From Microvelia longipes (taxonomy: Eukaryota > Arthropoda > Insecta > Hemiptera > Veliidae), in assembly GCA_018340805.1 (NCBI GenBank), contig JACMZG010000008.1:14586989-14650988 (forward strand): DNA of 64,000 nt. Direction: 5' to 3'. The translations under genes and the position numbers were made by a program. How positions within the stretch are numbered: position 1 is the stretch's first letter; every line of letters begins with the position of its first letter. This document shows, piece after piece, positions 11,640 to 21,849 of this stretch. Below the pieces are notes generated by a model. The model had not been told where the DNA came from. It was given only the letters and a program-made list of their open reading frames with translations, and made no database searches.

Positions 11640-11956
11640 TGAAGATTTAGACCTTCCGGTGGTGACTGCGTCAATAAAGATGAAGAATCCGATGTAGGGG
11701 AATATCATTCATTCCCTTCCATTGTACATATCATTCATCCGATGATATGTAGGATATCGCATGGTCTACAAAACTACTTCTCTACACAAAGCTCTACAAA
11801 ACTAAACATAAACATTGCAGTTCAGTTTTTTAGAGCATTGTGTTTTCATAATGTCCTACATCTCTGAATACACCTTCCACAGTGGAAGGGAAACGTCAGA
11901 TTTTTTATCTACATTGACTAGGTCACCATCGGAAGATCTACATCTTCATCACAATA
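11640..11956. mobile_element. R5 foldback element (inverted arms)
   Basis: The left arm (11640-11697) reads GAAGATTTAGACCTTCCGG-TGGTGACTGCGTCAAT and ends AATCCGATGT. The right arm (11893-11956) is its inverse, containing ATTGACTAGGTCACC and GGAAGATCTACATCTTCATC. Single arms occur at 37499-37570 and, more diverged, at 50925-50975. The middle holds a second nested inverted pair (TTCCACAGTGGAA at the right). This is the architecture of a small non-autonomous foldback transposon. The 60-codon frame across the right arm is not a gene. Confidence 0.55.
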
Positions 11957-12199
11957 ACAGCGGAAGCCTACCCAGTTTATATTATTATTTATTTTAGAAT
12001 TTTGCTCGTTAATTTAAAATGCTCTTTATTTAAGTGAATCAATGCTTTAAACAATATTATTCTTTAGGTGATTTATCAAGGATGCTCTTGTGAGTTTTAT
12101 TTCAGGTTCTGAATAAACATGCCTAAATAAAGTATATCTGCCTCTACTCCCGTGATCATGTCATGTAACTTTAATACTTAAATTAACATAGAAAATATA

Positions 12200-12297
12200 A
12201 ATGCAACCCTCCCGAGGTTCCCGCAGGATAGTTACTCTGATAGGCCGAAGGCCCTTCAACGGCACAATTATTATTTTTATTAATATTATTATTACAG
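12200..12297 (+). repeat. Family G retroposon-like 3' end, copy 2, with ATT tail
   Basis: ATGCAACCCTCCCGAGG...CTGATAGGCCGAAGGCCC...ACGGCA matches 6197-6273 and is followed by an irregular (ATT)n tail up to about 12297. Tails of ATT units are typical of several animal LINE groups and the SINEs that use them. Confidence 0.5.
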
Positions 12298-12323
12298 GTT
12301 CGGTTGAAGCTATGACTCTCTAA

Positions 12324-12780
12324 AAAAATTCTGGCGCGGGTCTGCATTTCTGGCGAATTACATTGGAATGCGCGTTTCCGTGCTTAACAATCCATTTTTT
12401 GCTTAAGGATTCGGTTATTCTTTATAACTAGAGCAGTTAATCAATTATCAAGCACTACTTGTAAGTATTTTTTCTGTACTTTTTTAAAGGAAATGCGCCT
12501 AAATATCCTGTTAGTTATACAAAACTATGTCTCTAAAACTGACATTGCACACCATTATTTGCACAAGTTTAATGCGTAGTTGGTTTCATACTTAGATTCT
12601 TTAAAGGTTTTGGCCCATTTTCTTTAAAATAAAGAAATAATGAGTATTTGGTAATTGAGTAACTGCTCAAGTTTACAAGCATAAACCAAATCCTTAAGCA
12701 AGAAATGGATTCTTACGCATGGAAACACCCTTTCAAAGGAAATTCGCCCGACATGCGGACTACCGCGCTAAAATTATTTT
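12324..12780. mobile_element. R3 foldback, complete copy
   Basis: The left end AAATTCTGGCGCGG and right end CCGCGCTAAAATTATTTT are inverted. The inverted match runs inward through GCGAATT-ACATTGG/CAAAGGAAATTCGC, CCATTTTTTGCTTAAGG/CTTAAGCAAGAAATGG and onward for roughly 200 bases per arm, with moderate divergence. The loop contains the pair AAAGGAAATGCGCC / GGCCCATTTTCTTT. Other copies lie at 17.65, 28.98, 31.38, 43.43 and 49.3 kb. No coding capacity. Confidence 0.75.
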
Positions 12781-12800
12781 GTATACAAACTTAAAATTAT

Positions 12801-12838
12801 CGTCCTTCCCAGGATTTGAACGCAGGTACCCCAGCTCA
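12801..12838 (-). repeat. R3-associated tRNA-like T-arm
   Basis: Reverse-complemented, this reads GGTACCTGCGTTCAAATCC followed by TGGGAAGGACG. GTTCAAATCC fits the box B consensus apart from one base. The same antisense tRNA-like piece follows the R3 foldback at 43.9 and 49.9 kb. Confidence 0.5.
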
Positions 12839-12904
12839 TTGTTGTCATTAATAATTCAATAATAGCAATGAGCTTATACTTTGTCCTATTCATTAATATA
12901 ATAT

Positions 12905-13202
12905 TTGACACAATATAATTGTGCAGAGACACCTAGGAAATATAACAAGCAAAATGCTATGCTACATCTGGAACTGTTTCCATCATTCGACATTCGATCA
13001 TTGATGGCTCGACTTAATGTCATGTCCGTAACTCATCAGGGCGCCGACGTGCTGATGAGTTAGACGTAAACGAACGGAGTGGGTCACGACATATGTCGAG
13101 CCATCAATGATGACAATGTCGAATGGGAACAGTTCCCAATGTAGCATTGCATTTTGCTTGTTACATTTCCTAGGTGTCTCTCGCACAATTATATTGTGTC
13201 AA
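12905..13202. mobile_element. 298-bp foldback element with nested hairpin
   Basis: The terminal inverted repeats are nearly perfect: TTGACACAATATAATTGTGC at the left and its inverse at the right end, continuing through GAGACACCTAGGAAAT and AACAAGCAAAATGC. Inner inverted blocks (CATTGATGGCTCGAC / GTCGAGCCATCAATG) extend the fold. At the centre, AACTCATCAG and CTGATGAGTT flank GGCGCCGACGTG. The 62-codon minus frame through it is an artefact of the palindrome. No clear target duplication was seen. Confidence 0.75.
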
Positions 13203-14214
13203 CTATTCATGTTTTGCAAATCTCGGTAGTATCAAATGATAAATATTAATATCATTACTGTTTAAAAAAGATTCTTGGGCTAAAATGTTTATTATAATTT
13301 CTCGATAACTTTCTTATTGCTATTTCTAAATTAATAATTTTACTTAAGATTTCTATCTTATATGTTATTTTTCATAATTAAATTATAATTTTATCTATAA
13401 TTTATATTTTTAATTAAAAATTTGATGATTTTACTTTTATTTTAAATGACAAAATAAATTTAGGTAGGTGAGTAATAACTTTCCCCGTTGATGTTGACAT
13501 CAGATTGATGTTTTTTTTAAATATGTGTGAAAGGTTTTTGATTAACCTTTTCCCAATAATATTGAATTTTTTCTCGTGTTAAGAAATGCTTACTGACATT
13601 TCCTTCGTGTTTCCTTTTATTTTGTCCATATCTGATATTAAAACTTAAAGCCGCTTTCAGCTTTTAATAATAAAAGTGATTATTTTCATTAAAAGTTAGA
13701 TTTTTGTCAAATTATATTTTTCTTGTAAAAATTTAAATACATGTTTTTTAAATTAGTATACACAGCGTTAAGAAAAGTTTTTGATTGAAACCGAATAAAA
13801 AAATTATAAGGTATGAAAAAAATAATTTGACGTTCATATTATTAAATTTCTAAAACAAAATATATCTACCTACATTTTATTATGATGTTTTGGGCAGCTA
13901 TTTTGCCTTTATGTTGTTACGTATTTTATTTATTTATGATGTAAGATGTATTTAAAGTTTTAAAAAATTAAAACGTAATATAATAAATAAGTTGACGTTT
14001 ATAAAAGTAATAAATTGTCAAATTAAGTAAATAAATAAATGTTGTTGTTTTGCCACCATACAAGAAATATCTGTTTTCAAAATCTGTGTCCTTGCTGTTC
14101 GAATGAACCACAGCAAAAGCCATTATTACTCTTTTTTTTTGATCATGTTAATAAGCTATTGAATTTCAAATTGTTTCATGATTATTGTGCAAAAATATAT
14201 TAATAATCAAGCGG
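13203..14214. other. Very AT-rich sequence, nothing recognised
   Basis: About 13290-13450 and 13640-14050 are close to pure A/T with irregular words. No supported feature. Confidence 0.45.
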
Positions 14215-14252
<38 letters not shown>

Positions 14253-14369
14253 TAATATTATATAATATATATATATATAATTATATATATATATAAAATA
14301 TATAGTAATATAAAAATATAATATAAATATATAATATATAATATATATAAATTAAATATAATAATATCT
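14215..14369. repeat. (AT)n microsatellite, impure
   Basis: AT dinucleotides with many AATAT and TAAA interruptions, longer and more degraded than its neighbours. It borders a GC-rich patch on the right. Confidence 0.9.
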
Positions 14370-14374
14370 GTTGT

Positions 14375-14510
14375 TGTAGTATGGTTTGTGCGGTATTGTG
14401 GGTACTAGAAATGTGACGTGAAGCGGAAATTGGTGTAACGGCGGCCCCTGGCCGTCGGCTCTGGAGCGCAGAGACGCGAAGTGCTGAGCCGCGCACATCT
14501 TCGCTCGAAG
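14375..14510 (+). repeat. GC-rich patch, probably R2 module
   Basis: GAAGCGG, GGCGGCCCCTGGCCGTCGG, GAGACGCGAAGTGCTGAG and CCGCGC stand out from the surroundings. They resemble the GC-rich R2 end at 54.37-54.45 kb (GTGCGAAGCGCTGAAGACGC). The upstream diagnostic block is not clear, so the assignment is tentative. Confidence 0.35.
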
Positions 14511-15236
14511 CCTTATTTAGACTAAGCTTAGCAGTAATTTTTATTCTACAAAATTGTTTTTATAATTGAATAATCTATTCGAAATAGGAGTAATGTAAGT
14601 AGGTTAGATAGTTTACACTATCAAGGTCCTCCTTCATTCCATACACCGTGAGAGTCACAGAAGCTCGGTTCGTGATCCCCTGCTAAATATGAAAAGCATA
14701 CTAGATTTCAATTGTTGTTCTAGCTTCATTAGAGTTCTTTTATAGAGACACTTGATTAATATCTTTTATTGATGCATTTTCTGAAATACTTTAGGAAATC
14801 ATACTTTGCAAAATCCAAAAACGGTATCTCCGTGACCCGGGTAAAAGGCAAGATCTTATTACTTGAAACTCTATGTGCTCATTTTCAAGTAAGAATCGGG
14901 TGAAATAAATACTTATGAGACGTTACTGCTCGAGTATATCAACTCACGACAAACTTATCATATTCTAGACTATTATTTGTCATCTAATTCTTATTGGTAA
15001 ACATGTGAAAGTTTCAAATCAATTAATTATGTTACCTCAGTATTGTATAATTGTGAGTTAAAATGACTTGACTATAATTTGTGCTTAAACATACTGGATG
15101 TCTGCGTCATTGTATTATTTAGCGAATTTCATTATAAATGACGCTTATGAGGTTGTTCGATGACGAAGTTGAGGGTGGGAGTGAGCGGAATCGGTTCCTA
15201 TGGCTTCTGATAACAAAAATATTTCCGAAAAAGTTA
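14511..15236. other. Sequence with no recognised feature
   Basis: Slightly less AT-rich around 14600-14700 and 14820-14950. No open frame or repeat family was identified. Confidence 0.4.
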
Positions 15237-15312
15237 TATATGTAGTATATTATATAATTATAATAAATAATATAATATATATATATATTGTGGTGTTTGT
15301 GTGGTGTGTGTG
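15237..15312. repeat. (AT)n tract followed by GT-rich run
   Basis: A short impure AT tract (to about 15288) passes into TGTGGTGTTTGTGTGGTGTGTGTG, the same AT-then-GT order seen at 19.3 and 51.1 kb. Confidence 0.85.
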
Positions 15313-15451
15313 TATTTTCCATGACGTATAAGTAGTATGACGTCAGAAAAAAAAATTGAAACTTGAAATGCCTTTAAAACATGGTATCGTGTTAGGTAGA
15401 CGGCTAGCTGAATCGATAAGACCAATTTCAGCCTGATCGAATCGAACATCA

Positions 15452-15545
15452 CAATATATATATATTATACTATATATATATATAATATATTATTATAATA
15501 ATATATATATATATATTAATATATATAATAAATAATATATATATA
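15452..15545. repeat. (AT)n microsatellite, impure
   Basis: AT dinucleotides with TTATTATAATAA interruptions, directly upstream of the TATA-box/ORF segment. Confidence 0.92.
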
Positions 15546-15614
15546 GTGTAGTAACGACTAGGTCAAATACTCGTACGATATTGTTGGGTTCATAGTGTTA
15601 GAGGGGTGGAATAG

Positions 15615-15622
15615 TATAAAAG
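15615..15622 (+). promoter_or_regulatory. TATA box
   Basis: TATAAAAG matches the canonical TATA consensus and is followed by GC-rich GGGCCCTACCC. It lies 60 bases upstream of an ATG in good context. A start near 15645 would give a leader of about 30 bases. Perfect TATA words arise by chance in AT-rich DNA, but the GC-rich setting here makes this one less trivial. Confidence 0.35.
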
Positions 15623-15674
15623 AGGGCCCTACCCTGCTCGATCCTGGTATGCTTCCCCAAGAGACAGGACAAAA

Positions 15675-15800
15675 ATGGCTTCCACTAAACCACGCCGAGC
15701 TATGCAGGCCCGTAAAGCGGAAGAATCTCGAAGTAGTCTTATATGGTCGATGTCATGCAAAAACGATTGCGACGGTTTCAGCTCAATCAGACAATCTTAA
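15675..15800 (+). CDS. Short candidate ORF (41 codons) behind a TATA box
   Basis: The start AAAAATGGCT has A at -3 and G at +4, a strong animal initiation context. The product begins MASTKPRRAMQARKAEE, so its first 15 residues carry five basic residues and no acidic ones. It continues with a Ser-rich stretch and ends in CDGFSSIRQS before a TAA at 15798-15800. Local composition is clearly less AT-rich than the flanks. I do not recognise the protein, and it has no signal peptide or membrane segment. A GTG/TTG-started frame of 69 codons (15595-15804) overlaps in another frame and is judged a shadow. Alternatives are a promoter-bearing piece of a retroelement or chance. No polyadenylation signal is obvious within 100 bases. 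Confidence 0.25.
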   Translation: MASTKPRRAMQARKAEESRSSLIWSMSCKNDCDGFSSIRQS

Positions 15801-15930
15801 GTGACGGAAACTGTATTTCTATTAAAAACAAAAATTATGAATATTTTTGTTTATAAAGCTTCTAATTTTAATATATAGCATCTATTAGTAATAGATATTA
15901 AAATCAATTAGTAAAATCAAATTTGTGAAG

Positions 15931-15959
15931 CCCCAGGCCCGCGAAGCGGGCCTGTGGGG
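15931..15959. repeat. GC-rich hairpin with GCGAAGC apex
   Basis: CCCCAGGCCCGCGAAGCGGG followed by CCTGTGGGG folds into a stem of about 11-12 pairs, with one small bulge and a GAA loop closed by GC. It is one of the few GC-rich words in the region. GCGAAGC is known to form an unusually stable DNA mini-hairpin. The same apex occurs in R1 and R2 copies. Confidence 0.7.
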
Positions 15960-16194
15960 AAGCTATAAAATTCGCTAGATAATGGCTAAAGCCATTTGAT
16001 TTGCTATTATTTTGTAATGTGAATGCACTAAATATGTTTAATGAAAATAAAGGCTGATATTATTTTTAATTTCTCGGCAGTATAAGGGAAGTACAGTGAT
16101 TACCTAAAAATCCTAAATCAAGGTTTCATCATAATATCCGTTTCAGGATTATATGTTTTCATCATGTTTCGTGTCATGTGTGCTGTGTTATGCT

Positions 16195-16612
16195 AAAGAT
16201 CGAAGCTTGGCACAGACCGAATAATAGCACCTTAAGCTTTCTGATAACCATGACATTTTGAGGACTAAGCGAAGTGAGATGATGTATGACACTCTAGACT
16301 TTGGATAACCAGTTTATTTTGTGGTCTAGCGTAGTGAGACCGTGAAACACCTTAACTTCTGATAACCATGACATTCTGAGACTAGCAAAGTGAGATTGAT
16401 GTCATGACACCTAGACTTGGATAAACCAGTTTATTTATGTCAGGCTAGTGAGACCGTAGTGAAACACCTTAAGTTTCGGACAACCATGACATTCTGAGGA
16501 CTAGCGAAGTGAGACTGATGTCATAAAACTCTAAACTTTGGATAACCAGGTAATTTTGAGGTCTAGCGTAGCAAGACCGAAGTGAAACACCTTAAGCTTT
16601 AGATAACCATGA
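16195..16612 (+). repeat. Tandem array of about 120-bp units
   Basis: The phrase CACCTTAA...GATAACCATGAC recurs at about 16230, 16350, 16467 and 16590, so the period is near 120 bases with about three and a half copies. Each unit has two related halves, one with GACTAGCGAAGTGAGA and one with GGTCTAGCGTAGTGAGACC, both able to form small hairpins. The array ends in a single R1-type terminus. Confidence 0.7.
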
Positions 16613-16690
16613 CTTTGTTAGTACGAGCGAAACTAGTCCAAAATTGTGAGGAAACAAACCGAGGTACCCTGTACCCGATTTTTTTAATAA
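16613..16690 (+). repeat. R1-type terminus after the tandem array
   Basis: GAGCGAAACTAGTCC, then TGTGAGGAAAC, CCGAGGTACCCTGTACCCGA and a T7 run. This is the conserved R1 3' end. A close relative lies at 41570-41662. The array therefore looks like an amplified hairpin block of an R1 relative. Confidence 0.6.
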
Positions 16691-17647
16691 AAGGTACTAA
16701 TTGATTTTGTAGCTCAGCACTGCAGTAAATAACGTAGTAATTATTACACTTATTAGGAAATATACGCCAACCAAGACTGGTTTTTTTCAACATGACTTGA
16801 CAGTTATCATTAATTCTATGCAGAACAAAAGGTAACGAAGTTGCCTCGCTCTGATCCCAGGATTGTGCCCTGTAAAGATCTTTATTCCTTTACTCGCTTT
16901 AGTGATCTTTATCCTTTAGTGATACTTATGGATTAGCCCAAAGTAGATAGTGTAGCCTTTACATGCCACCCAAGTCCTCTTAATATTTGTTAAGTATTGC
17001 ATAATAAGCTGTGTCTTCGAAAATCGATCGGTGAAATTAATCACAGACATTTATTTGAATGGATTGAACTACTCTTGTTTTTTTCATTGCTTAATCTTAT
17101 CTCTGTTATCAGTTACTTCGTTACGGATTCTTTTTACCGTGAGTGAATGTATGTTTGTGATACAAAATGAATGATTTTACGAATGTATTATGGTTACGCT
17201 TACTTCTTTATCTTTGATAGTATTCTGTTGGAGATTATCACTTTTAATTCTTTACTCACGAATCAGCTGATCTTGATTACCTCTAGACGTATCCCATATC
17301 GGAAGACTCCGCGTGTTTGTTTAAAAAATAAACTAACTTCCTTACATAAATTGTTTGTTTTCCTTTTGAAGATAAAGCCGATAATTAAAATTAGAATAAT
17401 TTACTTTATCTTGTTTACTTGCTCTCAACTTATTGTTATTACATTAAAAATAATAGCTGCCTTGTTTGTGTTGTAAAAATATTTTATTGTTTCTGTATTT
17501 CTGCTTGAGATACTTTTTTATGTACTTTTTAAGTTAAAGTTGATAAATAAACATTATTTGTTTACGATATATTATCCGTAACCATATTATCGTGTAAGTT
17601 AGGTTATAGGTTAAGTTATAGATAATTACTAAACCAATGAAACAAAA
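16691..17647. other. AT-rich sequence, nothing recognised
   Basis: A 101-codon open frame at 17171-17476 (+) is rich in Ile, Leu, Phe and Lys, as translated AT-rich DNA usually is. It has no recognisable motif and is not called as a gene. Confidence 0.4.
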
Positions 17648-17816
17648 ATTCTGGCGCGGTGGTCCGCATGTCGGGTGAATTTCCTTTGGATGTGTGTTTC
17701 TGTACTAACAATTGTCGACCCTGTAGGGACAACAATTTGTATAGTTTTTTTACATACGTTTACAACTACTAAATAAAAATTCCGCACAGTGGTCCGCTGT
17801 CGGGCGAATTTTATAG
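17648..17816 (+). repeat. R3 half element with doubled terminus
   Basis: The R3 end AATTCTGGCGCGGTGGTCCG...GGGTGAATTTCC appears twice in direct orientation. The copies are separated by a spacer holding GTTTACAACTACTAAATAAA, exactly as at 49261-49410. Inside lies a perfect hairpin, ATTGTC-GACCCTGTAGG-GACAAT. The rest of the element is missing, and an AT tract follows. Confidence 0.65.
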
Positions 17817-17819
17817 ATT

Positions 17820-17845
17820 GATTATATATATATATATAATATATA

Positions 17846-17887
<42 letters not shown>

Positions 17888-17948
17888 TATAATATATAAT
17901 ATATATATATATATTATTATTATAATATATATATATATATATATATAA
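17820..17948. repeat. (AT)n microsatellite
   Basis: A long AT dinucleotide tract with TAAT and ATTATT interruptions starts where the R3 half copy breaks off. Confidence 0.95.
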
Positions 17949-18983
17949 TTCTCAACAATATTTATATATGCTTGATCAGGTAGGCCCTCCTTCCAAAGAA
18001 TCCACCTCCCTGCACGACCCCAGTCTCGTAAGCTCATTTTTTCTTCGGAAATTCCCGAATAACTCTAGCTGCTTTCTTCTGCTAAAAAAGATTTTTAACC
18101 TGAATTATTGAAAATCAGTATTAAACCTGGACTCAACAATCCCAGTTGAATACCTGTTGGTATTCAACAATATTTATTTTGGTAATTATAACCTAAATGT
18201 TTAAATTGTTACCACATTTAGGAACTCTAAAAGATAAACTGGATAATGCCTTAATATGGATGCTTTGTTTGTATTTTAAATAATTGGAAAAAAGTTTTAA
18301 AAATTTAATAAATTTAAAATAATGGCTGAAATATTCTTAGTACCTGCATTACCTTACCAGTGATTTTGGGTTTTTAACTCCATTTTTCTAGTTTTCGGAG
18401 TCCATGTTTGAGTTTATTTTTAGCAATTTCATTATTTTTATATAGTAACATGCATGCTGTTGTTTATACTGTGATGTGGTATTATTGATATTAAATATGA
18501 AGGATGCATTTAGTTCAATCTAATGGGTTATAGATCTATTTGTTAATTCAACTTCTAAAAGATACAAAAAGGTTTAACAAAACTATTTATTGAGTAATTA
18601 AATTTTCCAATGTTTATATAACCTGTCATGTGAAATAATATTTATCTCTTTCGTAGCTGTATTTAAATCTGTCTTGTTTTATTCTTTTGAACTAATACAT
18701 AAATATTCAAGCGTCTATTGCTAAATAGATTAACTGCACATGCATTTTGCATATTTATACTTACTTTCAACAACATCTTAATGCATATTTTAAATTAACA
18801 ATACAGTATTCAATAGTAACTTCCTACTTGGAACGTATATGTTAATGTAAATTAAATCAGTAAGTTATTTATTCCTTAATTATCTTTGTTATCTATTTGT
18901 CGTTTTCTGTGCAAAGTAAATTACATTACCTTGCTTTAAATATAACAAGCTTCGTTTTATGTTAATTAATCATTATGTTTATA
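17949..18983. other. AT-rich sequence, nothing recognised
   Basis: No supported feature. A short direct inverted pair near 18130-18170 (GAATACC/GGTATTC) may form a small hairpin. Confidence 0.4.
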
Positions 18984-19220
18984 GTTAAATATTTATTGTT
19001 GTTTAATCTAAGCTGTCATTTCTAGAATAATCCAATACGTGAGTCCAGAAGAAAATAAACTAAAAATAAAATGTATTATTGACAAAACGCTAGAATCGAA
19101 AATACCAATAAAAATGTAACCTTAATTCTCTACTATTATTGTTTGCAATAAAAATCCGACATTTCTTATAAAATTGTTTCTGTCAAGTGGTAAAGACCTA
19201 CTAAATGGTTTTACCTCGTT

Positions 19221-19236
19221 CTATATATATATATAA

Positions 19237-19296
<60 letters not shown>

Positions 19297-19302
19297 ATAT
19301 AT
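19221..19302. repeat. (AT)n microsatellite in duplication copy 1
   Basis: An AT tract after TTTACCTCGTT, followed by TGTGTGGTTGTGTGTCTGTG. It lies at the same place as the tract in copy 2. Confidence 0.95.
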
Positions 19303-19719
19303 TGTGTGGTTGTGTGTCTGTGTGTCTTTCATTCTTTGCAGCTCTAAGTGGGATTATGCCACTGTAGCTTGAAGGCTGTAACTTAATAAATCATAATTAG
19401 GTCTCAAGTTGCGTAATATTTATTTAAATATTTATTGTTGTTTAATCTAAACTGTCTTTTTTAGAATAATCAAAACATGAGTTTTTAGAAATACATAGGC
19501 TGCAATTTTTGCTTATACGTGTCATAATAATTGTCGCTGAAAAAAAAACTAAAAGTAAATTGTATTACTGACAAAACGCTAGAATCTAAAATGCCAATTA
19601 AAAGTATAACCTTTAATTGTCTTGCAAAAGTATTATTATTTGCAATAAAAATCCGACATTTCAACGTATAAAATTATTCGTGTCAAGTGTAATAAGATCT
19701 ACTAAGTATTTTACCTCGT

Positions 19720-19720
<1 letters not shown>

Positions 19721-19785
<65 letters not shown>
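19721..19785. repeat. (AT)n microsatellite in duplication copy 2
   Basis: An AT tract at the position homologous to that of copy 1, so the tract predates the duplication. Confidence 0.95.
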
Positions 19786-19787
<2 letters not shown>

Positions 19788-19890
19788 ATTGAGTTGTGGT
19801 CTGACTGTCTGTCTTTCATTATTGTAGCTCCAAGTGGGTTATGTTACGGTAGCTTGAGGGCTATAACTTAGAAAATCATAATTAGGTCTT

Positions 19891-20701
19891 AAGTTGCGTT
19901 TGGAAAAAGTTATAACATCAATAAAGTGTTATAAAATTGGCACTAATTTATCCCTTAATGTGATAAACAAGTATCCTCTGGTTATATAATACAACTTAAT
20001 TCTACTTTACATCGTAATGTACAATACATGTATTTTATTTCTTAGAAACCAAATTTCCTCGTAAACGATTCCATTGTACTTTATCATACACTAGCGCTTA
20101 TTTTAGTCATTTGCCATAAATTATAATTCTAAAATTAATGCCCCTAGCAATTTTGTACACTTTAAGAACACTTTTATGTAAATCATTTCTTTGAACTATT
20201 TTGATCTATTTTATAAGAAAGTTTTTTTGTTGTGGAAGAATTTTTAAGTGTTCAGCTTGCCACTGTATAGTAGTATTTTAACTTTCCCTGAATTTTTTAC
20301 TTTAAAATCTTATATGTCAACAGTTTTTGACGTAAGTACAATTAAGTAATAGACCTTGAATAAAATTAGTGTATTATAATAACCGAATAAGCAATTAAGT
20401 CATATATCATTTAATCAATTTCTACTTAAATAAAAAAAAGTATAAATGTTGTTTTTAGGAGCCAACGTTTAACCTTTTCCCGATTGCTACTGGCAATTTT
20501 GAATTTGTTTTCTATTTTCTATTCTATTACAGCAAATTTGTATGGGCCATTAATGTCATTAATTATGTTTATTAGCTAAACGTTTTTTTAAGTTATTACT
20601 ATATTTTAATTTATGTTAAAAATATTCATGTATTATGAAGAGTTTATAAATTATAAGCTTATTTAGGTATTTTAAATCTTTTTTCGTTTTCAGACTATAC
20701 A
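19891..20701. other. AT-rich sequence, nothing recognised
   Basis: No supported feature. Confidence 0.4.
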
Positions 20702-20935
20702 ATTCGCCAAATTTATACTGCAGCATGTTTTCGGACTCGCTGCGGAATAAATGGATGTAAATGCATCCGTTTCATTCAGCGGTCACCCAGCACTGACCTT
20801 GCTGACTGACCAATACTGCTGAAGTTTTATGATCCAACAAAATCATGGATATACTTATCGTATTGAAACAAACTTTATTTACTTATTTATTAAGTAAAGG
20901 TATACACTTCCGGGATTTCACTGGAACTATCCGTA
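20702..20935 (-). repeat. R1 family, 5S-like head fragment
   Basis: In reverse orientation: AATTCGCCAAATTTATACTG, GGACTCGCTGCGGAATAA, then the 5S-like piece (20777-20836, GCGGTCACCC-AGCACTGACC...TTATGATCC), ATGGATATACTT and TTTATTAAGTAAAGGTATAC. The T-run terminus and the core are absent. The element meets another R1 piece in opposite orientation at about 20936. Confidence 0.65.
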
Positions 20936-21125
20936 TGACACTAACACATGTTAGTGCTAAGTTCAATTTCATAAACAGCCTTGGTTTAATTTTTATCAGA
21001 TGACTTGTGTACTTTTTTTAAAAGATTGCAAGAAATCGGAAAATAATCCAATTGAGTTGAAATTTAGTACAAAAGTATACCTCGTGATGAGGAAAAGTTT
21101 CGAAGTACCCTGTACCCTTTTCTTT
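20936..21125 (+). repeat. R1 family, internally deleted copy
   Basis: The plus-orientation blocks CTAACACATGTTAGTGCTAAG, ATCAGATGACTTGTGTAC, AATCCAATTGAGTTGAAATT and GTATACCT join directly to GATGAGGAAAAGTTTCGAAG and TACCCTGTACCC. The whole 5S-like head between them is missing. This copy and the adjacent minus copy form an inverted pair. A 92-codon frame across it is not a gene. Confidence 0.55.
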
Positions 21126-21849
21126 AAACTTCATACACTTATAGCTAACAGCTTAGTGAGAACCAAAAAGGGCCTTCCCCTTGCTTCTCGGTCTCGGTGC
21201 TCCGCGAAGAAATTCCTTGTGTACTATCTGTTCTTTTCTATTATTTTTGTTTTTTCTTTGTTATTTTCTATTACATAGCATTTTGCCAAGTATTTAGCAA
21301 ATAGCACATTATAACTGTTTGAACTAACATTAAGGGTATTTAGTTTATACCGAATTTACTATAAAAAAATTCTAATAGGATGAGTTGCATGGCAGGAGTT
21401 AGACTCCGGAGTGTGCCAATAATCAGAGGTCCCTTATGACAAAAATTAGGCTTCACAATAGGTCTTTTAATTGTTTAGGCTTTGCTCCTCTGTCCTTCTA
21501 TTTGATCATTTGTGTCATTTAGACATTAATGTCTAAAAACTTGATCAGTATTCTTATCCAACCGTCATTAAAACTGGTTCTGTATCTTCAAGTTCTACCT
21601 TTACTTCTTTAACTTACGGTCATTATGACCGTGCCCTAAGTAGGTTACAAAGAGCTCCACTCCGGCATAAATCTCGTAAATTATTTTTCTCAATGGCCAA
21701 TATCATATATTCTGTCATAGATATAAAATTTCATAATATTGTTTATAGCTGATATTAAAGTTTAGATGCCAAATGTAACGCTCTCAATACCTATACACAC
21801 CTATATACTCTCAAGTCTGAGATTTTATCTATAATATAAATAAAAATGT
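21126..21849. other. Sequence with no recognised feature
   Basis: Contains a perfect 17-base hairpin, ACGGTCAT-T-ATGACCGT, near 21616-21632, but no gene or repeat family. Confidence 0.4.

Larger units (their letters stand above)
18984..19890. repeat. Tandem duplication, about 0.45-kb unit, two copies
   Basis: Copy 1 starts near 18984 and copy 2 near 19424, both with AAATATTTATTGTTGTTTAA. Both carry, in order, TAGAATAATC, TGACAAAACGCTAGAATC, TTGCAATAAAAATCCGACAT, GTCAAGTG, TTTACCTCGTT, an (AT)n tract, TCTTTCATT, GTAGCTC-AAGTGGG and AATCATAATTAGGTCT. Copies differ by many substitutions and small indels, so the duplication is old. Copy 1 has an extra GT-rich run after the AT tract. Confidence 0.8.

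Noticed and set aside
13060..13110. Hammerhead ribozyme in the 12.9-kb foldback
   Set aside because: The GAAA core word is not present at the proper place and the CTGATGAG word is explained by the palindrome. Left as a testable low-interest finding.
15931..15959. Rho-independent terminator or histone 3' stem-loop
   Set aside because: No T-run follows, and the loop and flanks do not fit the histone stem-loop; the setting is eukaryotic non-coding DNA.
17171..17476. 101-codon plus frame with hydrophobic segments
   Set aside because: Residue mix is what AT-rich DNA encodes by chance; no start context, motif or neighbour supports it.
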